NCBI GenBank assembly: GCA_017940105.1
Contig: JAGAZG010000095.1
Span: 1 to 5,100, forward strand
From: Mailhella sp.
GTDB lineage: Bacteria; Desulfobacterota; Desulfovibrionia; Desulfovibrionales; Desulfovibrionaceae
DNA: 5,100 bases
Reading direction: 5' to 3'
This document shows, piece by piece, positions 1 to 5,100 of the stretch; positions within the stretch are counted from its first letter, which is position 1, and each line of letters starts with the position of its first letter. Made by a program: the position numbers and the translations under genes. A model generated the notes under the pieces. The model worked only from the letters and a program-made list of their open reading frames with translations, searched no databases and was not told the origin of the DNA.

Positions 1-1
1 A

Positions 2-1255
2 ATTCCCCGCACACTCCACTTTGGACAACTGCTTGACGATACGGGGAGGGCTGTCGACGAGGCCCTTGCCGTGTGGTTTCAGGCGCCGCGATCCTTTACG
101 GGCGAAGACTGCGTTGAACTCCATGCCCACGGAGGACTCGCCGTGCTCGCAGCATTGCTTGATTCTGCGCTTGCCAGGGGCGCACGCCTTGCAGAACGGG
201 GCGAATTCACGCGTAGAGCCTTTCTTAACGGCAAGATAGACCTGTCTCAAGCAGAAGCCGTTGCTGAACTCATAGCAGCTCCTTCACGGGAAGGCGTATA
301 CCTCGCCTCTGCAAAACTGGAAGGCCTGCTCGGCAAAAGAATAGCATCCCTCCGCTCCAAGCTTGAACGGCTGCGCCAGCGGGTATGCCTGGCCATTGAT
401 TTTCCTGATGAAGACAGCATAAGCCTTCCTGCGCAGGAATTTGCGGCTGCAGTCTCCATGATAAGCAAAGATATTCAATCGTTGCTAGCCGGCTATGAAC
501 GCGCAAGAAGCTGGAGAGAAGGTTCTCTTGTGGTCATTGCCGGCCGCGTCAACGCCGGAAAATCCAGCCTTATGAATGCCCTGCTCGGGAGGCCGCGCGC
601 CATTGTCACCTCTCAGCCTGGCACGACAAGAGATTACCTCGAAGAACAAACGCATCTTGCCGGACTGCCTGTACGCCTTGTTGACACTGCAGGCTTGCGC
701 TGGCAAACGGATGACCCCATAGAGAAAGAAGGCATAAAGCGGGGCATGGAGCTCGCCCAGAACGCACGTTGCATTCTTTTGGTGCTTGACGGCGCTCTTT
801 CTGTACCGGGCAAGTCTCCCAGTGAAATTTTTGCAGAAGAAAAAGAGCTTGCCCTGCAATTCGGTCCAACGCGCTGTATACCAGTATGGAACAAGTCAGA
901 TGAAGAGGAGCTCCCTCCCGACCTGGAGCATTTTTTCGGTTCCCAGGTACTGCCCATCTCTGCTCTCCACGGTTCAGGACTGGACGAGCTTTGCATGGAA
1001 ATACGCCGCAGATGCCTCGAAAACAGCGGCGAAGAAGAAGCTATTCTTGCTCCAAACCTGCGTCAGGCCAACGCGCTCAAGCTTGCACTGGAGGATCTTT
1101 GCCTCCTGCAAAAAGCCATTGAAGAAGGAATGCCCGCGGATATTTGCGGCATACATCTGGAATCGGCCGCACAGCGCCTGGCTGACGTCACTGGTCTAAA
1201 CACGACAGAAGAAACGCTCAACAGCATATTTTCAAGTTTTTGCATCGGCAAATGA
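2..1255 (+). CDS. mnmE: tRNA uridine-5-carboxymethylaminomethyl(34) synthesis GTPase MnmE, 5' end missing
   Basis: MnmE works with MnmG in the cytoplasm to install the (carboxymethyl)aminomethyl group on C5 of wobble uridine 34 in certain tRNAs, using a folate-derived carbon; GTP hydrolysis drives the cycle (family knowledge). The frame is open from base 2, and 417 residues are visible. Against the E. coli protein from memory, about 40 N-terminal residues lie outside the window. In visible numbering: the TrmE N-terminal folate-binding domain (to about 80, with SFTGEDCVELHAHGG), a helical domain, and an inserted G domain with G1 GRVNAGKS at 181-188, GTTRD, DTAG at 228-231 and NKSD at 297-300. 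The protein ends in the diagnostic FCIGK, whose Cys is the conserved C-terminal cysteine. The GTG at 71 is internal, because homology continues upstream of it. G1 has Val where Pro is usual. It is followed at 47 bases by the exonuclease gene. Identity is very secure. Confidence 0.97.
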   Translation: MPRTLHFGQLLDDTGRAVDEALAVWFQAPRSFTGEDCVELHAHGGLAVLAALLDSALARGARLAERGEFTRRAFLNGKIDLSQAEAVAELIAAPSREGVYLASAKLEGLLGKRIASLRSKLERLRQRVCLAIDFPDEDSISLPAQEFAAAVSMISKDIQSLLAGYERARSWREGSLVVIAGRVNAGKSSLMNALLGRPRAIVTSQPGTTRDYLEEQTHLAGLPVRLVDTAGLRWQTDDPIEKEGIKRGMELAQNARCILLVLDGALSVPGKSPSEIFAEEKELALQFGPTRCIPVWNKSDEEELPPDLEHFFGSQVLPISALHGSGLDELCMEIRRRCLENSGEEEAILAPNLRQANALKLALEDLCLLQKAIEEGMPADICGIHLESAAQRLADVTGLNTTEETLNSIFSSFCIGK

Positions 1256-1291
1256 CAGTGCGCTCACCGAGAACTGCCTTTTCCGGTACCT

Positions 1292-1295
1292 GAGG
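1292..1295 (+). promoter_or_regulatory. ribosome binding site of the exonuclease gene
   Basis: GAGG lies seven bases before the ATG at 1303. It supports this start over the later in-frame ATG codons. The 47-base gap between mnmE and this gene contains no hairpin with a T-run, so cotranscription with mnmE is likely. Confidence 0.6.
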
Positions 1296-1302
1296 CTCCT
1301 AC

Positions 1303-1959
1303 ATGCAAACACCATCCGCCGAGCATGCGTCATGCGCCGCTCATCTCCCTTGCCTCTCCAAGGATGAAATAAACCTCCTGCCCATACGGGCATGGGAGGG
1401 AGATATCGTTGTAATCCAGACAGAAAACGAACTGGACGCTGCCCTTAACGAACTCTGGAAGGAATCAGTCCTTGGTTTTGACACTGAAACCAGGCCAACC
1501 TTTACCAAAGGCCAAACCGCTCTCCCAGCGCTTATCCAGTTTGCCACAAGAAACTGCGCGTACCTGATACAGCTCACTCATGTTGCATTAAACCAAAAGC
1601 TTGCCTGCCTGCTTTCTTCGGCTGGCAATATTAAAGCCGGCGTAGCCATACGCGACGATATGAAAGCTCTTGCACGCCGCTACCCCTTTACGGCGGCCGG
1701 CACGGCGGATCTGGCAGTTCTGGCCAAGGCCAGAGGCATACAGGCACAAGGGCTGCGCACGCTTTCAGCCAATCTGCTTGGCTTTCGCATCAGCAAGGCT
1801 GCCCAATGCTCAAACTGGGAAAACTCCGTGCTGACGCCACAGCAGATTAAATACGCCGCCACCGATGCATGGGTCGGCCGCGAAATCTATCTTCGCCTGG
1901 CCAGTTACCCTGAAGCTCCACAAAAAATTTGCGGGCAGCCCCATCTGCACACGGCCTGA
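1303..1959 (+). CDS. DEDDy-type 3'-5' exonuclease domain protein (RNase D / WRN-exonuclease fold)
   Basis: This is a predicted two-metal-ion 3'-5' exonuclease acting on DNA or RNA ends; the substrate cannot be told from sequence. The 218-residue product has an N-terminal extension of about 35 residues without recognisable features, then the exonuclease fold. Exo I is GFDTET (D60, E62). Exo II is KAGVAIRDD, with D119 the likely metal ligand. Exo III is YAATD (Y184, D188), the tyrosine marking the DEDDy subclass. The stretch CSNWE before LTPQQIKYAATDAW is typical of the compact bacterial exonuclease-only proteins. There is no HRDC domain, so it is not a full-length RNase D (about 375 residues in E. 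coli). All catalytic residues are present, so it is probably active. It sits 47 bases after mnmE and 23 bases before mutL, probably in one operon. A role in mismatch excision is only an inference from this position; RNA trimming is an equal alternative. Confidence 0.88.
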   Translation: MQTPSAEHASCAAHLPCLSKDEINLLPIRAWEGDIVVIQTENELDAALNELWKESVLGFDTETRPTFTKGQTALPALIQFATRNCAYLIQLTHVALNQKLACLLSSAGNIKAGVAIRDDMKALARRYPFTAAGTADLAVLAKARGIQAQGLRTLSANLLGFRISKAAQCSNWENSVLTPQQIKYAATDAWVGREIYLRLASYPEAPQKICGQPHLHTA

Positions 1960-1982
1960 ACATCAACACAGAGCGTTCCTCC

Positions 1983-3974
1983 ATGAATAAAAACATAAAA
2001 GTACTCCCTGACGAACTTGCCAACCAGATCGCCGCTGGCGAAGTTGTCGAACGCCCCGCAAGCGTTGTTAAAGAACTGGTGGAAAACAGCCTGGATGCAG
2101 GAGCAGGCAGCATTCTTGTTGAACTGGAGAACGGCGGGCAAACGCTCATACGCGTCACCGACGATGGACGCGGCATCAGCGCAGACCAGCTTGAAACAGC
2201 TGTTCTGCGCCACGCTACCAGCAAAATTGCGAGTATCGAAGACCTTATGAACATCGTTTCATACGGTTTTCGCGGAGAAGCCCTGCCCAGCATCGCCTCT
2301 GTCTCCCGATTTCGCATGACATCGGCACAGCGGCTGGACGACGGAAGCACGGCAGAAGCGGCGACCATCAGCGTTCTATATGGGACTTCTCGTCAGGTCG
2401 CGCCAGCTGCACTCAACCAAGGCACATGCGTAGAAGTCGCCGAACTGTTTTCCAATGTTCCGGCACGTCTAAAATTTCTAAAAAGCCCCGCGTCCGAGCT
2501 GAAAAAAATCATTGATCTCTTCACAAAAATAGCTCTGGCCCGAACGGACGTCAGCTTTACGCTGAAAAGTGGTTCGCGGGAGCTGATCCGCTTTGATTCC
2601 GGACAGACGCTTTCTTCCCGGCTTGCCCAGCTCTGGCCCCAGTCCGTAACAGAAGAGCTCCGTCCATTTGACGTCGTTGCAGATGGCATACGTCTCTACG
2701 GCATGACTTCTTCTCCGCTTTCGTCACAGCCGCGATCAGATCGCATGCTCTTTTTTGTCAACGGCAGGCCCGTCAATGACAGGATCCTCATGAAAGCCGT
2801 GCGCCAGTGCTATCAGGGCAGGCTTACATCCCGCGATTATCCTCAGACCGTGCTTTTTGCCGAACTTGCTCCAGGCGAAGTCGATGTCAACGTGCACCCG
2901 GCTAAGAGCGAGGTGCGCTTCAGGGACGAACAGTCAGTCTTTTCTGCGGTTGCCCGATGCATCGGGTCAGCTCTTGCCGGCGTTCCCATGCCGTCCGAAC
3001 GTTTTAAAGAAGAAATTTCCGCATCGCTGCCATCTGAAAAGCAAAGCCAGAGTTCGCAGGACCAAGCCCATCCGATTGGATTTTGGGGCAAGGCCGACTC
3101 CGTCACCATAGTAGACCGACAGAAGTCCAGGCATTTTGATCCCTTGGAGGCGGTCAGGCCTGCACAAATGCTGCGCGAACCTGCAAGCCAGGAATACGGA
3201 TTTTCAGAAGAGTCAGAAAACTATTCCCGTACGCAAGTCCGGTCTCTCTGCAAGGGATATGCCTCTACTGATAATGAAAAAACAGATGCCGCGCTGACTG
3301 AAGAAAGACACACAAATGTTTCTGCGTCAGAGCCAAGTCCCAAATCCGGCTCGGAATTGCGCGCTCGGCCTGCTCTGCAGCAGCCTGCTCAGGAATGCAC
3401 CGGGAATCCGACCTCGCTCCCCATCAGCAATGTTTCATACCTTGGCCAGATTGCAAAAACATACCTTGTGTTTTCACAGCATGACGACACGCTGCTCATA
3501 CTTGATCAACACGCCATGCATGAACGCATCTTTTACGAAAAATTCAGGCGCAACGGGTCAAAAGGCATTGCGCAGCCTCTGCTGCTGCCGCTTGAACTTG
3601 AACTTCACGCTTCTGAGGCCAACCGACATATGGAGATGCAGGCAACGCTGAAGCAACTAGGCTTTGAAAGCACCTGCAGGGGCACACGCTGCATTGTCCA
3701 GTCCATCCCTCCGGAAATGGACAGGACGGAAGCCGTCGAGTTTTTACGTGAAGTCCTCTCCGGAAAAACAGAAGATTTGAATTCAGCATGGATACATCAC
3801 GCCTGCGCCACAGCTATACGGGCAGGTCAGGAACTGCCCAGGGGAGACGCCCTTCAGCTTTTGCGAGAATGGCTAGCCACGGAAGAACCGGATTTTTGTC
3901 CTCATGGCCGCCCCTGTGCCATATTGCTTGGCAAAACTGAGCTGGAAAAACTGTTTAAAAGAAAGCAGTCCTAA
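1983..3974 (+). CDS. mutL: DNA mismatch repair protein MutL, endonuclease-proficient type
   Basis: MutL couples mismatch recognition by MutS to strand incision and excision. The 663-residue product begins with a GHKL ATPase domain. Its landmarks are KELVENSLDAG (catalytic base E31 and Mg-binding N35, by alignment to E. coli E29/N33), DDGRGI (D60-I65) and GFRGEAL (95-101); the domain ends soon after VNVHPAKSEVRF. A variable polar linker covers roughly 340-475. The C-terminal dimerisation/endonuclease domain has DQHAMHERIFYE (508-519), fitting the DQHA(X)2E(X)4E metal motif. It also has QPLLLP (531-536), resembling the beta-clamp binding motif, then ACATA (607-611) and CPHGRP (639-644) near the end. 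This set marks MutL of bacteria lacking MutH. The ATG at 1983 is chosen because the family starts with M-x(5-7)-LP just before ANQIAAGEVVERP. A TTG at 1929 would overlap the upstream gene. Only a weak GAG at 1971 precedes the ATG, so translation may be coupled to the exonuclease gene ending 23 bases upstream. Confidence 0.97.
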   Translation: MNKNIKVLPDELANQIAAGEVVERPASVVKELVENSLDAGAGSILVELENGGQTLIRVTDDGRGISADQLETAVLRHATSKIASIEDLMNIVSYGFRGEALPSIASVSRFRMTSAQRLDDGSTAEAATISVLYGTSRQVAPAALNQGTCVEVAELFSNVPARLKFLKSPASELKKIIDLFTKIALARTDVSFTLKSGSRELIRFDSGQTLSSRLAQLWPQSVTEELRPFDVVADGIRLYGMTSSPLSSQPRSDRMLFFVNGRPVNDRILMKAVRQCYQGRLTSRDYPQTVLFAELAPGEVDVNVHPAKSEVRFRDEQSVFSAVARCIGSALAGVPMPSERFKEEISASLPSEKQSQSSQDQAHPIGFWGKADSVTIVDRQKSRHFDPLEAVRPAQMLREPASQEYGFSEESENYSRTQVRSLCKGYASTDNEKTDAALTEERHTNVSASEPSPKSGSELRARPALQQPAQECTGNPTSLPISNVSYLGQIAKTYLVFSQHDDTLLILDQHAMHERIFYEKFRRNGSKGIAQPLLLPLELELHASEANRHMEMQATLKQLGFESTCRGTRCIVQSIPPEMDRTEAVEFLREVLSGKTEDLNSAWIHHACATAIRAGQELPRGDALQLLREWLATEEPDFCPHGRPCAILLGKTELEKLFKRKQS

Positions 3975-3996
3975 GCTGGTGTCTGGCTGCTGAGCT

Positions 3997-4038
3997 TGCC
4001 ATTTTTTTCACTTCAACGAAGTGATTTTAAACATGGCA
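3997..4038 (+). terminator. imperfect inverted repeat after mutL, possible weak terminator
   Basis: The inner stem TCACTTC/GAAGTGA (4008-4014 with 4018-4024, loop AAC) is perfect and is followed by TTTTAAA. An outer arm TGCCAT/ATGGCA (3997-4002 with 4033-4038) can extend it, with TTT/AAA pairs and small internal loops. It starts 23 bases after the mutL stop, where an operon end is expected. The inner stem is short and low in GC and the T-run has only four T, so termination would be weak. It could instead be a cruciform or an mRNA 3'-end stabiliser. Confidence 0.4.
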
Positions 4039-4085
4039 GAATTCCCGTATTTCTTACGGAATAGCCGAAATTCAGCAATTTTCGA

Positions 4086-4114
4086 TTGACTTGCTCCGGG
4101 GCTTGGTGCATACC
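4086..4114 (+). promoter_or_regulatory. weak sigma70-like promoter candidate for the RRM gene
   Basis: TTGACT (4086-4091, five of six matches to TTGACA) is separated by 17 bases from CATACC (4109-4114, only three of six matches to TATAAT). Transcription would start near 4121 and give a leader of about 75 bases. The -35 is good but the -10 is poor, so this is tentative. It is the best pair I found in this spacer. Confidence 0.3.
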
Positions 4115-4128
4115 TCTTTTCAGAGGTG

Positions 4129-4175
4129 ACACTCTTGGCAATCGGTTTGCCAGTGCAGGGTGTGGTGTTTTTTTT
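4129..4175 (+). promoter_or_regulatory. structured 5' leader of the RRM gene with terminator-like hairpin
   Basis: TGGCAA/TTGCCA (4136-4141 with 4147-4152, loop TCGGT) is a perfect stem. It can be extended by ACACTC/GGGTGT (4129-4134 with 4158-4163, one G-U pair). Four bases later comes a run of eight T (4168-4175), then the ribosome binding site. The layout recalls an attenuator or a temperature-sensitive leader, but no known riboswitch or leader family was recognised. Confidence 0.35.
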
Positions 4176-4183
4176 CTTTATGT

Positions 4184-4187
4184 GAGG
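4184..4187 (+). promoter_or_regulatory. ribosome binding site of the RRM gene
   Basis: GAGG within TGTGAGG lies nine bases before the ATG at 4197. It supports that ATG rather than the longer reading from 4086, whose extra 37 residues have no family counterpart. Confidence 0.65.
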
Positions 4188-4196
4188 TTTATATTC

Positions 4197-4466
4197 ATGG
4201 CCAAGTCTATTTATGTCGGGAATCTTCCCTGGGCCGCTACCGAAGAGCAGGTCAAAGAACTTTTCGCCAGCTATGGCAGTGTTATCTCCGTCAAGTTGGT
4301 AAACGACCGCGAAACTGGCCGCGCACGCGGCTTTGGCTTTGTGGAGATGGAAGATTCTGATGCAGGTGCTGCCATTGAAGCTCTGGATAACTCCAGCTTT
4401 GGCGGTCGTACTCTGCGTGTCAACGAGGCCAAGCCAAGGGCTCCCCGCCCCCGCATGCCCCGCTGA
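4197..4466 (+). CDS. small single-RRM RNA-binding protein
   Basis: The 89-residue cytoplasmic product is essentially one RNA recognition motif, a beta-alpha-beta-beta-alpha-beta fold that binds single-stranded RNA. RNP2 is IYVGNL at 5-10. RNP1 is RGFGFVEM at 44-51, with the aromatic residues (Y6, F46, F48) that stack on RNA bases. The start MAKSIYVGNLPW is typical of the family. After the motif comes a short basic, proline-rich tail (residues 79-89, with KPRAPRPR), likely to add non-specific RNA contacts. Such minimal RRM proteins are best known from cyanobacteria, where several are cold-induced, and also occur in Desulfovibrio-like and other proteobacteria (general knowledge). Its RNA targets cannot be told from the sequence. 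It appears monocistronic: a structured spacer lies upstream and a strong terminator begins 20 bases after the stop. Confidence 0.94.
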   Translation: MAKSIYVGNLPWAATEEQVKELFASYGSVISVKLVNDRETGRARGFGFVEMEDSDAGAAIEALDNSSFGGRTLRVNEAKPRAPRPRMPR

Positions 4467-4486
4467 TCAATTCACGGTATAGCTAT

Positions 4487-4521
4487 AAAAAAGCCCCGCG
4501 AGCGGGGCTTTTTTATTTTTT
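4487..4521 (+). terminator. strong intrinsic terminator after the RRM gene
   Basis: A-run, GCCCCG (4493-4498), loop CGAG (4499-4502), CGGGGC (4503-4508), then six T, an A and six more T. Counting the A-T pairs, the stem is twelve pairs (4487-4498 with 4503-4514). Because an A-run precedes the stem, it would also terminate transcription coming from the right on the - strand. Confidence 0.95.
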
Positions 4522-4527
4522 GCAAAA

Positions 4528-4563
4528 CATCTTTTTGCGTTGCACCTAGCGACAAAAAGGATG
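4528..4563. repeat. imperfect inverted repeat downstream of the terminator
   Basis: CATC-TTTTTG-CGTT (4528-4541) can pair with AGCG-CAAAAA-GATG (4548-4563), with one unpaired A (4552), one unpaired G (4559) and a six-base loop. That gives fourteen pairs including one G-U. Read on the - strand, the hairpin is followed by TTTT, so it could be a weak terminator in that direction. No gene is seen to match, and its role is unknown. Confidence 0.5.
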
Positions 4564-4629
4564 CTCGACTTTGACCTGTCCTGCTACCTTTCAAATTGTT
4601 GCCGGTCGCCGCATTCCCTTTCTTTAGAC

Positions 4630-4657
4630 TGGACATTCCACAAATGCCGGCTATTAT
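4630..4657 (+). promoter_or_regulatory. sigma70-type promoter of the lipoprotein gene
   Basis: TGGACA (4630-4635, five of six matches to TTGACA), a 16-base spacer, then TATTAT (4652-4657, five of six matches to TATAAT). The predicted start near 4664 gives a short leader of about 36 bases. It lies after a strong terminator and before a gene with no other promoter, which fits well. Confidence 0.6.
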
Positions 4658-4686
4658 TAAAGCGGTCACAGTCTTGTAAGCGTCTT

Positions 4687-4693
4687 AAGGAGG
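4687..4693 (+). promoter_or_regulatory. strong Shine-Dalgarno of the lipoprotein gene
   Basis: AAGGAGG lies six bases before the ATG at 4700. It is a near-perfect match to the 16S rRNA 3' end and fixes the start. It is the strongest ribosome binding site in the window and suggests high expression, as expected for an abundant envelope lipoprotein. Confidence 0.9.
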
Positions 4694-4699
4694 ACCACA

Positions 4700-5100
4700 A
4701 TGGCATTCCGCAACAGTATTTCAAAATTTCTGGCTGCCGCCTTGGTTATGTCTCTGCCCGTTCTGACTGGCTGCGGTAAAAACCTCGGCGGGTATGACTA
4801 CGACGAAAGCGACGCGCGCATTTCCAGCAGTTTTTATATGGCCACGGCCATTTCTGTTGATAAGGTCAGAATCAACAGTGAAAACAGGCAGGGCAATCAG
4901 GGAATTGGCGCAGCTGTGGGCGGCGTTATCGGCGGCGTTATCGGCAGCACAATGGGACATCACTCCGGGCGCACGCTTGCCACCCTTGGCGGTGCTATGC
5001 TGGGCGCTGCGGCAGGCGCCGGAGCAGGAGAGCTAGCTTCACACCAGACCGGGCTTCAAATCACCGTGCAGTACGATGACGGCGCGGAAGAAGTCATCGT
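4700..5100 (+). CDS. SlyB-like glycine-zipper outer-membrane lipoprotein, 3' end missing
   Basis: A predicted envelope lipoprotein; 133 residues are visible and the frame is still open at the window end. The signal peptide has Arg4 and Lys9, a hydrophobic core (10-22) and the lipobox LTGC with lipidated Cys25. The residue after Cys is Gly, not Asp, which favours sorting to the outer membrane. A polar segment follows (26-66, with the SlyB-like stretch ATAISVDKVRI). Next comes a glycine-zipper 2TM domain: Gly at every fourth residue from 70 to 90, then again at 98, 102, 106 and 110, forming two close-packed helices. The last part, ITVQYDDGAEEVIV, matches the C-terminal beta region of the SlyB/Rickettsia 17-kDa antigen family. 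SlyB has been linked to outer-membrane integrity under stress. The length suggests only some 20 residues are missing. I give no gene symbol because several related paralogues share this architecture. The gene has its own promoter. Confidence 0.9.
   Translation, partial: MAFRNSISKFLAAALVMSLPVLTGCGKNLGGYDYDESDARISSSFYMATAISVDKVRINSENRQGNQGIGAAVGGVIGGVIGSTMGHHSGRTLATLGGAMLGAAAGAGAGELASHQTGLQITVQYDDGAEEVI
4919..4942 (+). repeat. perfect 12-bp tandem duplication inside the glycine zipper
   Basis: GGCGGCGTTATC occurs twice in direct succession and encodes GGVI-GGVI (residues 74-81), followed by another GGC. The unit is in frame and equals one four-residue period of the zipper. Confidence 0.9.

Noticed and set aside
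1..5. AATTC at the very start, an EcoRI half-site
   Set aside because: This could be a clone end but five bases are too few to mean anything, and the MnmE frame reads through normally.
485..859. Long open frame on the - strand inside mnmE (124 codons)
   Set aside because: It lies fully within the conserved G domain of MnmE and its translation resembles no known family; it is a codon-bias shadow.
1256..1302. Possible promoter or terminator between mnmE and the exonuclease gene
   Set aside because: No stem with a T-run and no convincing -35/-10 pair is visible in these 47 bases.
1929..1982. Upstream TTG start that would lengthen MutL by 18 residues
   Set aside because: The extra residues have no family counterpart, overlap the exonuclease gene and have no good ribosome binding site; the ATG at 1983 fits the conserved MutL N-terminus.
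1847..2368. 173-codon - strand open frame across the exonuclease-mutL junction
   Set aside because: It is opposite the conserved ATPase motifs of mutL and has low-complexity Ser/Arg-rich content typical of a shadow frame.
4086..4196. In-frame upstream extension of the RRM protein by 37 residues
   Set aside because: A GAGG precedes the ATG at 4197, the family begins with MAKSIYVGNL, and the extension runs through the hairpins and T-run of the leader.
4540..4779. 79-codon + strand open frame overlapping the lipoprotein start
   Set aside because: It has no ribosome binding site, runs over the promoter and signal peptide of the lipoprotein in another frame, and resembles no known protein.

Overview
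The window looks like ordinary chromosomal housekeeping DNA from a mid-GC Gram-negative bacterium. A Desulfovibrio-type (sulfate-reducing, former Deltaproteobacteria) host is my best guess. It rests on the overall protein style, an endonuclease-type MutL, a small single-RRM protein and a SlyB-like outer-membrane lipoprotein. This is recalled resemblance, not a database result. All genes seen are on the + strand. I saw no tRNA, rRNA, CRISPR, insertion sequence or phage gene.

Left part (1-3974): three tightly spaced genes that look like one transcription unit. They are the 3' nine-tenths of mnmE (tRNA wobble-uridine modification GTPase), a short DEDDy 3'-5' exonuclease of the RNase D/WRN-exonuclease fold, and mutL (mismatch repair). 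The gaps are 47 and 23 bases, with no terminator in either. MutL carries the complete C-terminal endonuclease motif set and a clamp-binding motif, so it should nick DNA itself without MutH. The neighbouring exonuclease is a plausible but unproven partner in repair.

Middle part (3975-4521): a 222-base spacer full of small inverted repeats leads into an 89-residue RNA-recognition-motif protein. A textbook intrinsic terminator follows it. The last 70 bases of the spacer can fold into a hairpin followed by eight T, just ahead of the ribosome binding site, so a regulated leader is possible.

Right part (4522-5100): a 178-base spacer holds an imperfect hairpin, a good sigma70-type promoter and a strong Shine-Dalgarno sequence. 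These lead into a lipoprotein gene with a two-helix glycine zipper that runs off the window end.

I found no convincing undescribed system. The most useful leads are the exonuclease-mutL pairing and the structured leader of the RRM gene.
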